From Anaerostipes hadrus ATCC 29173 = JCM 17467 (GTDB taxonomy: Bacteria; Bacillota; Clostridia; Lachnospirales; Lachnospiraceae): DNA of 64,000 nt. Shown here one piece after another: positions 27,345 through 36,786 of the stretch. The DNA lies in NCBI RefSeq assembly GCF_030296915.1, contig NZ_AP028031.1:2177001-2241000 (forward strand). The letters are read 5' to 3'. The position numbers were made by a program, and so were the translations under genes. Each line of letters opens with the position of its first letter. Position 1 is the first letter of the stretch. The notes beneath the pieces were generated by a model. The model was not told the origin of the DNA. It was given only the letters and a program-made list of their open reading frames with translations, and made no database searches.

Positions 27345-28000
27345 CCTGCACCTGTAATATCTCTGACGATATTCTTCCATCTGCGCCCATCTTCACAGTT
27401 TAAATAATGATGGTTGATCTTGTAATGCTCAAAGCAATGCATTGGGAATACAACTTTACTGTCCGTATGTTCTAAGAAATAATTCATTCCCCAGCAGTAC
27501 TTATCTTCCTGTCTTGGATCAAGGAGCATAAATGCAAGATCGATCTTCTTTCCTTCCAGATATTTCATCTCATCCTGGAAGGTCTTCTTGTAATATTCAT
27601 TATCTTCCTCTGGTTCTCCATTCCAATGCCACCAGTTAAGATCCCCTGCATGGTAGATTGTCTTTCCTTCCACTTTTACAAGAAATGCTACTCCCATGTC
27701 ATTGGATCTTAAAGTTTCTATTTCAATTCCGGCAACTTCCTTTTTTTCATGTGCTTTCATAACGACTGCACCTTCGTTATCTTTGATATCATCAGAAAGA
27801 ATATAATGAATATCTTTATACTGTTCTTTTAGTTTCCAGATTGCTGGATCATAATGATCGGCATGGCTGTGTGATGCAAAGACATAGAGAGTCTTACTGC
27901 CGTCAAATGACGGGATTTCTCCCTGATAGTAATCAAACAGCAGAACATTTTGTTCCATCTCAACCATAAAACCACTATGTTCAATAAATGTTACTTTCAT
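27326..28000 (-). CDS. Metallo-beta-lactamase-fold hydrolase
   Basis: 224 residues. The zinc motif HSHADH follows a short N-terminal sheet, later ligands are in YHAGDLNWW and [10 protein letters not shown]. The sequence resembles the UlaG-like / beta-lactamase-superfamily-2 group of small hydrolases. The substrate is unknown. Its start overlaps the nfo stop as ATGA, so the two are translationally coupled; a role with nfo in nucleotide or DNA repair is possible inference. Confidence 0.85.
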   Translation of the reverse strand: MKVTFIEHSGFMVEMEQNVLLFDYYQGEIPSFDGSKTLYVFASHSHADHYDPAIWKLKEQYKDIHYILSDDIKDNEGAVVMKAHEKKEVAGIEIETLRSNDMGVAFLVKVEGKTIYHAGDLNWWHWNGEPEEDNEYYKKTFQDEMKYLEGKKIDLAFMLLDPRQEDKYCWGMNYFLEHTDSKVVFPMHCFEHYKINHHYLNCEDGRRWKNIVRDITGAGQVFEI

Positions 28001-28902
28001 TTCTGGTTATCCTCCAAAATCTTTTCCTTCATCTGCGGATCAAATTGTTCCTGTTTTAACATCTCAATCTCATATTTGTATGGCGGATAGGATTTCTTGC
28101 TGTCTTCCGCTTTAATGTATGGTGTTTCTAAAATCTTAGGTACCTGTTCAAAGTCTTTGTGATGTACGATGTGATTTAACGTCTCAAATCCGATCGTTCC
28201 AAATCCAAGATTTTCATGACGGTCTTTTCCTGCACCGATCACATTCTTACTGTCATTGATATGAAAGACTGCGATCTGGTCTTTGCCGATCGTCTTATCA
28301 AACTGGTCAATGACATTTTCAAATCCTTCTCCAGACAGATCTAAGCCGCTGTCGCTCACATGACAAGTATCGAAGCAGACTCTTAATTTCTCTGGATATT
28401 TTACACCATCATAGATTCTTTTTAGTTCTTCAAACTCACGCCCGATCTCGCTTCCTTTTCCTGCCATTGTCTCCAGTGCGATATGAACCGGCATATCCTG
28501 ATACATGACCTGATTTAATCCCTCGATGATACGATCGATTCCTTTGTCAACACCAGCTCCAACATGAGAACCTGGATGCAGGACCAATGTATGACTTCCC
28601 ATAGCTTTGGTACGTTCTACTTCAACTTCTAAGAATTCCACTGCTAACTCAAACGTCTCAGGTTTCGTCGTATTCGCAAGATTGATGATATATGGTGCAT
28701 GAACAACAAACGTTTCCATTCCATGTTCTTTCATTAATTTCGTTCCATCTTCAATTCTTAATTCCTCAATCTTTTTTCTTCTTGTATTCTGTGGTGCACC
28801 AGTGTACACCATAAAAGTATTCGCTCCATAAGATAATGCTTCTTTGACAGATCCTAGAAACATGTCCTTTCCTTTCATCCCTACATGAGAACCAATCAGC
28901 AT
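27997..28902 (-). CDS. nfo: Deoxyribonuclease IV (AP endonuclease)
   Basis: 301 residues from ATG 28900-28902, preceded by GGAGGG; the frame is open to 28947 without a better site. TIM-barrel AP endonuclease 2 family: [51 protein letters not shown] and [21 protein letters not shown] carry the His, Glu and Asp ligands for the three zinc ions. It incises DNA at abasic sites in base excision repair. Coupled to the MBL hydrolase downstream; the glycosylase lies convergent beyond it. Confidence 0.96.
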   Translation of the reverse strand: MLIGSHVGMKGKDMFLGSVKEALSYGANTFMVYTGAPQNTRRKKIEELRIEDGTKLMKEHGMETFVVHAPYIINLANTTKPETFELAVEFLEVEVERTKAMGSHTLVLHPGSHVGAGVDKGIDRIIEGLNQVMYQDMPVHIALETMAGKGSEIGREFEELKRIYDGVKYPEKLRVCFDTCHVSDSGLDLSGEGFENVIDQFDKTIGKDQIAVFHINDSKNVIGAGKDRHENLGFGTIGFETLNHIVHHKDFEQVPKILETPYIKAEDSKKSYPPYKYEIEMLKQEQFDPQMKEKILEDNQK

Positions 28903-29034
28903 AATTTTCCCTCCGATTAAAAATTTTTCTTCTTTTTTGTGTGTCATTCTGTTGCAGATTATACCGAAAATATGCTGTAAAATCCATATTTTGATACTTA
29001 ATTTAATTTTTTTGAACTTTTTTTCGTTTTTTTA

Positions 29035-29063
29035 TTGACACAAGTTCCATATAGTGATATCAT
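29035..29063 (+). promoter_or_regulatory. Promoter of the tRNA-Leu pair
   Basis: TTGACA (29035-29040), 17-bp spacer, TATCAT (29058-29063), 11 bp before the first tRNA. Confidence 0.85.
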
Positions 29064-29074
29064 AACGGTGTTGC

Positions 29075-29159
29075 GCAGTTGTGGCGGAATTGGCATACGC
29101 GCTAGACTAAGGATCTAGTCCGGGTTAACTGGGTAGGGGTTCAAGTCCCCTCAACTGCA
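29075..29159 (+). tRNA. tRNA-Leu (anticodon AAG)
   Basis: 85 nt class II tRNA. Acceptor GCAGTTG/CAACTGC with A discriminator, D-arm with AATTGGCATA, anticodon stem CTAGA/TCTAG around loop CTAAGGA (anticodon AAG), a long variable arm, and T-arm AGGGG-TTCAAGT-CCCCT. The 3' CCA is not encoded. A in the wobble position is unusual for a bacterial leucine tRNA and would need conversion to inosine to read beyond CUU. Confidence 0.95.
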
Positions 29160-29164
29160 CTTAA

Positions 29165-29248
29165 GCCGATGTGGCGGAATTGGCAGACGCGCTGTGTTCA
29201 GGTCGCAGTGAGCTTACGTTCGTGCGAGTTCGAATCTCGCCATCGGCA
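29165..29248 (+). tRNA. tRNA-Leu (anticodon CAG)
   Basis: 84 nt class II tRNA 5 bp after the first. Acceptor GCCGATG/CATCGGC, anticodon stem CTGTG/CGCAG around loop TTCAGGT (anticodon CAG, codon CUG), long variable arm, T-arm CGAG-TTCGAAT-CTCG. CCA not encoded. Same transcript as the AAG tRNA. Confidence 0.95.
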
Positions 29249-29250
29249 TA

Positions 29251-29276
29251 CCGAAGTTTGTGACTTCGGTTTTTTT
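29251..29276 (+). terminator. Terminator of the tRNA pair
   Basis: Stem CCGAAGT/ACTTCGG followed by seven T, directly behind the second tRNA. Confidence 0.9.
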
Positions 29277-29294
29277 ATTTCATACAATAACTAC

Positions 29295-29315
29295 AAAAAG
29301 GAGTCCTCAGACTCC
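29295..29315 (-). terminator. Terminator overlapping the stop of the XRE gene
   Basis: Stem GGAGTC/GACTCC around TGAG, then T-run on the minus strand. The TGA stop of the regulator forms the loop, so coding sequence and terminator overlap. Confidence 0.8.
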
Positions 29316-29669
29316 TTTTTTCTTTCGACTCTTTAATAAATTATCTGCTAAGGTTGAAACAGTATTCACAATGATCTCCTGCTCTACCGTCTCACATTGT
29401 TCCATGATCAGATCCATCTTCTTGCTGTAAAAATATTTTTTCTGTTTCTTGCTGTAACTGTCCACCAACAGTTCATCTATGGTAACACCTAGTGCATCTG
29501 CGATCAGCTTAAGTGCTGGCAGCGAAACGCTTACTGAAGCCGTCTCCACATTTGACATATGACTTAATGAAATATCTGCCATCTCGGCAAGTTGTTCCTG
29601 TGTTATATTTTCTTTTTTACGATATTCTTTAATTTTTGCTCCCAGAGCTTTATAATTAATGGGCTTCAT
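29307..29669 (-). CDS. XRE-family transcriptional regulator
   Basis: 120 residues from ATG 29667-29669, after GGAG; a Met four codons upstream lies on the ribosome site. The helix-turn-helix covers about 7-65: AKIKEYRKKENITQEQLAEMADISLSHMSNVETAS. A Lys-rich linker and a helical C-terminal part follow (EQCETVEQEIIVNTVSTLADNLL). Monocistronic, with a terminator that begins within its stop. Target genes unknown. Confidence 0.85.
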   Translation of the reverse strand: MKPINYKALGAKIKEYRKKENITQEQLAEMADISLSHMSNVETASVSVSLPALKLIADALGVTIDELLVDSYSKKQKKYFYSKKMDLIMEQCETVEQEIIVNTVSTLADNLLKSRKKKGV

Positions 29670-29826
29670 AGCTCTCCACACTCCTTATATACTCTGATTT
29701 TATTATGAATCATTTTTTCAAATAACCGCCTGTGGCAATAGTTTCTATTGTAATGGACCGCCAGCCTTATTTCTGTTATGATAAAACCAACTAATTTATT
29801 GTTATCATTTATAATAGGAGGTTTTT

Positions 29827-29979
29827 ATGCATCTATTCATGAAATTTATTTTAGCACCTGTTCTTTTTGTTCTATCTGTTTTTGTGATCATACAAACTTA
29901 TAGAAAATATAAGATCAAACATCTTTTGAAAAAATGGGAAAAGAAATATCACCCATTTCCATTGAAAAAGGAAGCCTGA
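29827..29979 (+). CDS. Small single-pass membrane protein (50 aa)
   Basis: A short frame with a strong AGGAGG seven bases before its ATG. The peptide starts MHLFMKFILAP and has one hydrophobic helix (about 6-25), then a strongly basic amphipathic tail (YRKYKIKHLLKKWEKKYH). The TGA stop lies in the left arm of its terminator. Family not recognised. A small membrane regulator or a cationic peptide are both conceivable; ribosome site, length and a dedicated terminator support that it is a real gene. Confidence 0.7.
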   Translation: MHLFMKFILAPVLFVLSVFVIIQTYRKYKIKHLLKKWEKKYHPFPLKKEA

Positions 29980-30000
29980 GATTCAGGCTTCCTTTTTTTG
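29965..30000 (+). terminator. Terminator of the small membrane protein gene
   Basis: Stem AAGGAAGCCTGA/TCAGGCTTCCTT followed by seven T; the left arm encodes the last three codons and stop. Confidence 0.9.
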
Positions 30001-30126
30001 ATATGATGATTTGTTTGTATATTCTTGAAAACATTTCATCTTTTTATTTCTTAACACTATCTTAGCATGCTATACTTGTATACACTACAGCTTGAAAAAC
30101 TAGAAAAGAAAGGATACAAACTTTAC

Positions 30127-31770
30127 ATGAACCAAATCAAACCTATGTTACTAACCACACTGAAATCCTATGACCGATCACAATTTGTCAAAGATGTTAC
30201 CGCTGGGATCATCGTTGCGATCATAGCTCTTCCATTATCCATTGCCTTAGCACTTGCTTCTGGTGTTGGACCACAAGCAGGTATCTTTACTGCGATCGTT
30301 GCTGGATTTGTGATCTCTGCTTTCGGTGGCAGCAGCGTACAAATTGCCGGACCAACCGCTGCTTTTGCAACCATTGTTGCCGGAATCGTTGCAAAAGACG
30401 GGCTTGACGGTCTTGTGATCTCCACGATCCTTGCTGGTATCTTCTTGATCCTTATGGGACTTTGCCACTTTGGAAGTCTGATCAAATTTATTCCTTATAC
30501 GATCACCACGGGATTCACTTCCGGGATCGCTGTTACGATCGTCATTGGACAGTTAAAAGATTTCTTTGGTGTTACTTATCCAAATGGTTTAAAACCAATT
30601 GAAACAATGGAAAAACTAAATGCATTTGCCCTTGGATTTTCATCTTTCCATGTTGATGCCCTGATCGTTGGCGGAGTCAGTCTTGCCATCCTGATCATCA
30701 GTCCATATATTTTTAAAAGAATTCCTGGATCATTGATCGCTGTGGTCATTGGTATTCTTATGGTAAAATTTCTGCCACTCCATGTTTCAACGATTGGAAA
30801 CCTCTATACGATCACAAATGATCTGCCATCATTCCATATACCTGCAGTCAAATTTTCTATGGTGAAATCAGCGATTCCAAATGCATTTACCATTGCGGTA
30901 CTTGCTGCCATTGAATCTCTGTTATCCTGCGTTGTTGCTGATGGAATGATCAACGGCAAACATCGTTCTGATACAGAATTAGTTGCACAAGGGCTTGGAA
31001 ATATCGCTTCTGCCCTATTTGGAGGTATTCCTGCAACTGGAGCGATCGCAAGAACTGCTGCCAATATCAAAAATGGAGGCCGCACTCCGGTTGCTGGTAT
31101 GGTCCATTCCATTACTTTGGTCATCGTATTAGTCGTTTTAATGCCATTTGCTGGTATGATCCCAATGCCTACGATCACGGCCATCCTTTTTGTTGTTGCT
31201 TACAATATGTGTCAGTGGAGAACTTTTGTACATATGTTAAAAACGGCTCCAAAAAGCGATATCATCGTGTTGATCGTCACATTCATTTTAACGGTTGTCT
31301 TTGATCTTGTCGTTGCAATCGAAATCGGTATGGTCATTGCATGTCTGCTGTTTATCAAACGCATGAGTGAGGAAACCCGTGTTGACAGCTGGGTCTATGT
31401 CGATGATGATACACCTGAAATTGATGATCATCTAGCACGGCTTCCTTTAGCGATCCGTGTTTATGAGATCACAGGACCTTTATTCTTTGGTGCTTCTGAT
31501 GCAATCGAACATATCGTTGTAAAGGATTTCACTAAATGTCTGATCCTGCGTATGCGAAGTGTTCCTGCACTTGACAGCACAGCATTAAATGCATTAAAAG
31601 ATCTCGTTGATACTTGTGAGAAAAAAGGAATTACGATCGTATTTTCTCATGTCAATGAACAACCAATGAAGGTTATGAAGAAAGCTGGATTTATCGAGCT
31701 TGTTGGGAAAGAACATTTCTGTCCAAATATCGCTGCTGCACTAAAGCATGCAGAAGATTGTATTGATTAA
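30127..31770 (+). CDS. SulP-family anion transporter with STAS domain
   Basis: 547 residues from ATG 30127, with AAAGGA upstream; the frame is open to 30067 without a site. About 11-14 membrane helices in the first 400 residues; KDVTAGIIVAIIALPLSIALA and GPTAAFATIVAGIV are SulP marks. The C-terminal STAS domain (about 425-540) includes LRMRSVPALDSTALNALKDL, the anti-sigma-antagonist-like loop. Substrate may be sulfate, bicarbonate or another anion; family membership does not decide. It is convergent with mtaD with only 2 bp between stop codons. Confidence 0.92.
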   Translation: MNQIKPMLLTTLKSYDRSQFVKDVTAGIIVAIIALPLSIALALASGVGPQAGIFTAIVAGFVISAFGGSSVQIAGPTAAFATIVAGIVAKDGLDGLVISTILAGIFLILMGLCHFGSLIKFIPYTITTGFTSGIAVTIVIGQLKDFFGVTYPNGLKPIETMEKLNAFALGFSSFHVDALIVGGVSLAILIISPYIFKRIPGSLIAVVIGILMVKFLPLHVSTIGNLYTITNDLPSFHIPAVKFSMVKSAIPNAFTIAVLAAIESLLSCVVADGMINGKHRSDTELVAQGLGNIASALFGGIPATGAIARTAANIKNGGRTPVAGMVHSITLVIVLVVLMPFAGMIPMPTITAILFVVAYNMCQWRTFVHMLKTAPKSDIIVLIVTFILTVVFDLVVAIEIGMVIACLLFIKRMSEETRVDSWVYVDDDTPEIDDHLARLPLAIRVYEITGPLFFGASDAIEHIVVKDFTKCLILRMRSVPALDSTALNALKDLVDTCEKKGITIVFSHVNEQPMKVMKKAGFIELVGKEHFCPNIAAALKHAEDCID

Positions 31771-31772
31771 AT

Positions 31773-33056
31773 TCAGATCTCGCTCATGATCCTCTGCGTA
31801 ATCTCATTCGCTTTTTCATAAATGTGAGCCGCATCTGTTCCAATAAAGAATTCGCCATCTTCATACAGAATCTTTCCTGCGACCATTGTCATCTTGACAT
31901 TCTGCTTACTTCCACTGTATACCAGATTCTTTCTGATATTGTGGATTGGCTGCATATTTGGCTGATGCAGGTCGATCATTATAAGATCTGCCTGCTTTCC
32001 TTTGACTAACACATCACAGCCTGAAAGATTCATTGCTTTTGCACCGCCTGTTGTTGCCATCTTTAATACCTCTGCTGCATCAACTGCACTCGCATCATTT
32101 TCCCGGTATTTGGCAAGTGCTGTGACAAGAAACATCTCGCGAAACATATCAAGACAGTTATTGCTTGCAGGTCCATCCGTTCCGATCGCCAGATCAATAT
32201 TTCGTTTTAACATCTCCTCGATTGGAGCGATCCCGCTTGCTAATTTTAGATTCGAGGCTGGGTTGGTGATCACAGAAATCTGATGTCTCTTTACGACATC
32301 AAGATCTTCTTCGCTCATATGAACACAGTGGTACAACCCTCCTCCATATTCAAACAGCCCTAGCTGTTCCATATATACCGTTGGTGTCATACCTGTTCTC
32401 TCGACGCACTGTGCCACTTCTGAGGCACTTTCTGAGTTGTGGGTATAGATAGGTGCATGGTACTTCTTAGAAAGCTCTGAGATGCCTTCTAAGATTTCTC
32501 TCTTGGTTGTATATTCTGCATGGAACCCCAGTTCATAACTGGTAAGTCCATCTTCTTTATGGTACTTCTCATACCAATTCTCTACTTCTTTCACAGACTG
32601 GGTAAAATCATTCACTGCTCCAATAACAGTCGTCCGAAAACCACAATCCTCAGATGCCTGGATCATCGTATCTGGTGTCAGATACATATCCGCATTGGCG
32701 GTGATCCCGCTTGTTAAATATTCCATGATGGCAAGTTTGGATAAATGATAGATATCATCCGGTGTTAACTTGGCTTCATATGGGAACACCTGATCATTTA
32801 ACCAGGAAAGCAGCGGCATATCATCTGCATGAGATCTTAAAAATGTCATCGCGGAATGTGTATGGGCATTCTTAAATCCAGGCATGATCAGATTGCCTTT
32901 TGCATCAATCTGTCTCTCCCATGCGATCTTTGCCGCTTCTTCTTTATTCTCCGGTCCGACATACTGTATTTTATGATCTGAGATCCAAATCTCTCCATCA
33001 AAGATCTCTTGATCTTCCTGCATGGTTAAAATTCTTGCATGGTAGATTCTTATCAT
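31773..33056 (-). CDS. mtaD: Amidohydrolase, 5'-methylthioadenosine/S-adenosylhomocysteine deaminase type
   Basis: 427 residues. Zinc ligands in NAHTHSAM (His65 and His67), in the FHAEYT and HCVHMSE segments, and Asp in IGTDGPASNN; ITNPASNLKLASG is a family mark of the ATZ/TRZ group. It would deaminate adenosine-like compounds to inosine-like ones. It follows the purine nucleoside phosphorylase gene by 11 bp, which would cleave its products; this supports a nucleoside-salvage role over other amidohydrolase functions. The exact substrate is inference. Confidence 0.87.
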   Translation of the reverse strand: MIRIYHARILTMQEDQEIFDGEIWISDHKIQYVGPENKEEAAKIAWERQIDAKGNLIMPGFKNAHTHSAMTFLRSHADDMPLLSWLNDQVFPYEAKLTPDDIYHLSKLAIMEYLTSGITANADMYLTPDTMIQASEDCGFRTTVIGAVNDFTQSVKEVENWYEKYHKEDGLTSYELGFHAEYTTKREILEGISELSKKYHAPIYTHNSESASEVAQCVERTGMTPTVYMEQLGLFEYGGGLYHCVHMSEEDLDVVKRHQISVITNPASNLKLASGIAPIEEMLKRNIDLAIGTDGPASNNCLDMFREMFLVTALAKYRENDASAVDAAEVLKMATTGGAKAMNLSGCDVLVKGKQADLIMIDLHQPNMQPIHNIRKNLVYSGSKQNVKMTMVAGKILYEDGEFFIGTDAAHIYEKANEITQRIMSEI

Positions 33057-33067
33057 TTGATCACCTC

Positions 33068-33907
33068 TTATTTCTTCAGACTCTTCCCCATTCTACAGAT
33101 GCATTCTGTTACTAGTTTCTGGAATTTTGGAGCTGCACGATCTGCACTTTGCTGAACTTCTTCGTGTGTCAGTGGTTTCTTACTGATTCCGGCAGCAGGA
33201 TTCGCAATACACGAAATTCCACAGATCTTCATTCCCATATGATTTGCCGCGATTGCCTCACAGGCAGTACTCATTCCAACCGCATCTGCACCGATGGCTT
33301 TACACATCCTGATTTCTGCCGGAGATTCAAAATTAGGACCTGGAAGCTGGATATAAGTTCCTTCTTTAAGATCGATCTGCAGATGATCCGCACTTTTTCT
33401 GATCACTTCTTGTAATTCTTCATCATAAATATGACTCATATCCGGAAATCTTTCTCCATATTCTTCGATATTCGGCCCAATTAATGGAGATGGTACAAAA
33501 CTTGCAATCTGATCCGTGATCATCATAAAGTCACCCGCTTCAAATCCACGATGAATCCCACCGGAGGCATTTGTCAAAAACAAGATCTCTGCTCCCATCA
33601 TCTTCATCAGTCGAATCGGCAGTACAACATCACTCATGGAATATCCTTCATAATAGTGAACTCGTCCTTCCATGATCATTACTGGAATATCTTCTACGTA
33701 ACCAAGTACAAATCTTCCTTTATGTCCCTGTACTGTAGAAACTGGAAATCCTTTGATCTCATGGTAATCGATCACAGTCTCAATCTTGATCTTCTCCGCA
33801 TAATCTCCAAGACCGGAACCTAAGACCAATGCGATCTGTGGTTTAAACTCTGTCATTTCATTTACTTGTTTATAACATCTCTTTACTTTATCATATATTT
33901 TATTCAT
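33068..33907 (-). CDS. punA: Purine nucleoside phosphorylase
   Basis: 279 residues from ATG 33905-33907, preceded by AAGGAG; the frame is open to 34042 without support. Trimeric PNP family: LVLGSGLGDYAE holds the phosphate loop, QGHKGRFVLG and VHYYEGYS follow, LTNASGGI, LPGPNFESPAEIRM and GMSTACEAIAANHMGM give the purine-binding residues. It splits purine nucleosides with phosphate into base and ribose-1-phosphate. First of a two-gene unit with the deaminase. Confidence 0.93.
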   Translation of the reverse strand: MNKIYDKVKRCYKQVNEMTEFKPQIALVLGSGLGDYAEKIKIETVIDYHEIKGFPVSTVQGHKGRFVLGYVEDIPVMIMEGRVHYYEGYSMSDVVLPIRLMKMMGAEILFLTNASGGIHRGFEAGDFMMITDQIASFVPSPLIGPNIEEYGERFPDMSHIYDEELQEVIRKSADHLQIDLKEGTYIQLPGPNFESPAEIRMCKAIGADAVGMSTACEAIAANHMGMKICGISCIANPAAGISKKPLTHEEVQQSADRAAPKFQKLVTECICRMGKSLKK

Positions 33908-34021
33908 ATTATTGATCTCCTTCCTGCCAGTTCTTTTTCTTACATTATGACACATTTTTGTACAAAATGAAATGCATTCCACACACATCCTATTGTTTAC
34001 AAAAATTATAGTTCCCATTTC

Positions 34022-34050
34022 TTGCTTTCCATTCATTTGCAAGTTATACT
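34022..34050 (+). promoter_or_regulatory. Promoter of the LytTR two-component unit
   Basis: TTGCTT (34022-34027), 17-bp spacer, TATACT (34045-34050), 40 bp before the ATG. Confidence 0.6.
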
Positions 34051-34089
34051 CAAAGGAACCCCAATTTCCCTACAACAAGGAGTACTAAT

Positions 34090-34806
34090 ATGAAGTTAGC
34101 AATCGTTGATGATAATAAATTAGAACAGGAGCTCATTTTCAACACTCTTCGTACTTATGAACATGAAAGAAACATCTCCCTTGATATTTCTTCTTATAGT
34201 GATGGTAATTCTTTTTTGAATACCTATGTCCCTGGAGATTTTGATCTGATCTTTATGGATATTTATCTAAATGAACTGAACGGGATCGATATTGTACGCA
34301 AGATCCGTCAGATGGATTCCAAAGTGATGATCGTATTCTTAACAACAAGTAAAGAACACATTTTTGAAGCTGCCTCTTTTCATTTTTTTGATTATATTTT
34401 AAAGCCTTTTGAATCCACACAGATCTTTCATGTACTTGATGATGCTTTAGCGCTTCTTCCTGAGCAGGAAGCTGAATTATCTTTTGAATATCGTTCTTTT
34501 GATGTTCATTTTCCATTATCAAAGATTCAATATATTTACTCAAATAATCATGAGGTGATCATTCATACAACGAATGGAACACATGTTTTCCGGCTTCCTT
34601 TTTATTCTGTCACAGATCATCTGGATGATTCAAGATTTCTTCAGTGCAATCGTGGAATCATGTTGAATATGGACTATATTAAGACGATGGAATCCGATTA
34701 CTTCGAAATGACAGATTCAAAGTGTTTTCCGATTAAAACGAAAGGACGCAAGCAAATCCGAGAGCAATATATCAAATACCAGTTTTTGAAACTTGAGGAG
34801 GCATGA
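34090..34806 (+). CDS. LytTR-family response regulator (AgrA-like)
   Basis: 238 residues. Receiver domain about 1-120 with Asp57 in LIFMDIYLNE and Lys in DYILKPF. The LytTR DNA-binding domain is at about 140-235: SKIQYIYSNNHEVIIHTTNG and FLQCNRGIMLNMDYI are typical. Start supported by AAGGAG. It precedes a GHKL sensor-kinase gene by 6 bp, as in agr-type peptide-sensing pairs. No AgrB or AgrD-like gene is in the neighbourhood, so the signal and targets are unknown. Confidence 0.93.
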   Translation: MKLAIVDDNKLEQELIFNTLRTYEHERNISLDISSYSDGNSFLNTYVPGDFDLIFMDIYLNELNGIDIVRKIRQMDSKVMIVFLTTSKEHIFEAASFHFFDYILKPFESTQIFHVLDDALALLPEQEAELSFEYRSFDVHFPLSKIQYIYSNNHEVIIHTTNGTHVFRLPFYSVTDHLDDSRFLQCNRGIMLNMDYIKTMESDYFEMTDSKCFPIKTKGRKQIREQYIKYQFLKLEEA

Positions 34807-34812
34807 TCTTTT

Positions 34813-36137
34813 ATGACTTTTTATGATATTTTTACATATTTATCTACATTTACAATCATCATTCCACTGGCAGTTTTTTGCCTGTTTCCAGTAATCAATC
34901 ATCTAAAGACTCCGATCCGCCATCTGCTGATCAAGATCAGCCTTGTTTTTGTATGCTATTTTGTTCTGTTGATCATTCCGTATATGATCTTTCAACAGGA
35001 TCTGGGCAATATTCTTATATTCCTTGCTGTGCCTGTGTTCTTTTATCTATTTCAAAAAGAAACGAACCTGCTGCTTCCTGCATCTCTCTTTGTGTTATGC
35101 TGACTGCATGTTGTCTTGGTTCTCTTTCTTATGTTATCTATCATACATTCGGTGTCATCTTTCATCCACATGGACAAAGTACAGAATTTTATCCAGAATC
35201 CATGATCGCACAACTGATCTTTCTGGTTTTCGCCGATATCATCTTATATAAACCTGCCAGAAAATATCTCGGCTGGATGGTTACGAATTTCCACAATGCC
35301 TTTGTCTGGCGGATTGCGTGTATTTTCCCATGCTGTTTTACTTTTCTCGTTTTTACTTATATTCCACACAATTATTATGATATTTATACCTATCATGATC
35401 TACATGTTTACTTTTCCATGATGCTCACTTTACTGGTCTTTGTATTTCTTTTATATGTCTTATTTTATACTATCATCCACAGTTATGTAGAAAATCAGTA
35501 CATATTGGAAGAACAAAAGATTCTGGAGATTCAGGCAAAAGAATACTCCCAGCTTTCCCAACATGTACAAGAGACAAGAGGAATCCGCCATGATTTTCGT
35601 CATCAGATCACTGTTATCTCTGGATTGTTAAATCAAGGAAATTATGAAGAATTAAAGGAGTATCTGTCCCAATATGAATCATCTATTTCTTTACAGACTA
35701 AGATCTACTGCCGTCAGCCCGCTGTAAATGCCATTTTATCGCATTATGATCTTTTATGTGAACAAGATAAGATCAAAACAAAATTTGCCGTTGATTTTCC
35801 AACGCTCTCTCCAATCTCTTCCGTTGATTTTTGTATTGTTCTTGGAAATCTTTTAGAAAATGCTTACCTTGAATGTAAGACATTACAGAAGTATGAGAAA
35901 TTCATCCATCTCAAAGCCAGACAGACTTCTCCTGGTGCTTTTGTTCTGCTCATCGAGAGCCCTTATGAGCATGAGATCAAAAAAACAGACAGTGGCTTCT
36001 TCTTATCCTCTCGCCGCAAAAACTGCGTCGGTACAGGTCTTAAATCAGTCACTGCCATATGTAAAAAATACGATGGCCATCTGTCTATTAAGACTGATAA
36101 CCACCGCTTTAAAGTCAAGATGTTTTTACAATGTTAA
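34813..36137 (+). pseudogene. GHKL sensor histidine kinase (AgrC-like), frameshifted
   Basis: The frame starting at ATG 34813 encodes an N-terminal membrane region (MTFYDIFTYLSTFTIIIPLAV, helices up to LLLPASLFV) but ends at 35103. The rest of the kinase continues in the -1 frame to 36137, with further membrane helices, then the dimerisation motif RHDFRHQ, the N box NLLENAYLECK and the G box GTGLKSV. So a one-base loss, or a programmed -1 shift, lies between about 35060 and 35103; the most natural join is near LLLPASLFV/MLTACC. If the defect is real, the paired LytTR regulator would lose its kinase. A sequencing error is an alternative. Confidence 0.8.
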
Positions 36138-36146
36138 TTCTATTGA

Positions 36147-36503
36147 TTAAGCTAATTTTTCTTTTGCTACGTCAACTAAAGCTTTGAATGCTTCTGGTTC
36201 GCTGATCGCCATCTCAGATAACATTTTTCTGTTGATGTCAACACCTGCTAATTTTAATCCGTGCATGAATTTGCTGTAAGAAAGTCCGTTCATTCTTGTA
36301 GCAGCGTTGATACGTGCGATCCATAACTGTCTGAACTGACGTTTTCTCTGTTTTCTTCCTGCGTAAGAACTTGTTAAAGCTCTCATAACAGACTGTTTTG
36401 CTACTCTATACTGTTTAGATCTAGCTCCTCTATATCCTTTAGCCAGTTTTAATACTCTATTGTGTTTTTTCTTTGCGTTCATTCCGCCTTTGATTCTTGC
36501 CAT
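36147..36503 (-). CDS. rplT: 50S ribosomal protein L20
   Basis: 118 residues, complete L20: [26 protein letters not shown] at the start and [13 protein letters not shown] near the end. It binds 23S rRNA early in assembly. Last gene of infC-rpmI-rplT. In Bacillus L20 represses this operon through its leader RNA; an attenuator is seen upstream here. Confidence 0.98.
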   Translation of the reverse strand: MARIKGGMNAKKKHNRVLKLAKGYRGARSKQYRVAKQSVMRALTSSYAGRKQRKRQFRQLWIARINAATRMNGLSYSKFMHGLKLAGVDINRKMLSEMAISEPEAFKALVDVAKEKLA

Positions 36504-36532
36504 TGCTTACATTTCCTCCTTAACGATCCATC

Positions 36533-36730
36533 TTACAGATATGGTAAAATCTTCTTCATGTTCTTTTCATTTGTTGCATCTGTCATTGCAGCTTTTCTTA
36601 AATTTCTCTTTCTCTTAGGAGATTTCTTTGTTAAGATATGGCTTTTGTATGCCTTATTTCTTTTTAATTTTCCTGTTCCTGTCTTTTTAAATCTTTTTGC
36701 AGCTGCTCTACATGTCTTCATTTTTGGCAT
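36533..36730 (-). CDS. rpmI: 50S ribosomal protein L35
   Basis: 65 residues, highly basic: [27 protein letters not shown] is the L35 signature. 29 bp before rplT and 56 bp after infC, in the conserved order. GGAGG precedes the start. Confidence 0.98.
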   Translation of the reverse strand: MPKMKTCRAAAKRFKKTGTGKLKRNKAYKSHILTKKSPKRKRNLRKAAMTDATNEKNMKKILPYL

Positions 36731-36786
36731 GGTTATTTCCTCCTTAATCCTGCTTGTATCTACTCATATTTGAATATCTTAAACTC

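Noticed and set aside
34000-36140. agrB/agrD peptide genes next to the LytTR pair
   Set aside because: The flanking sequence is occupied by punA and rplT; no short peptide frame with a ribosome site was found between them.
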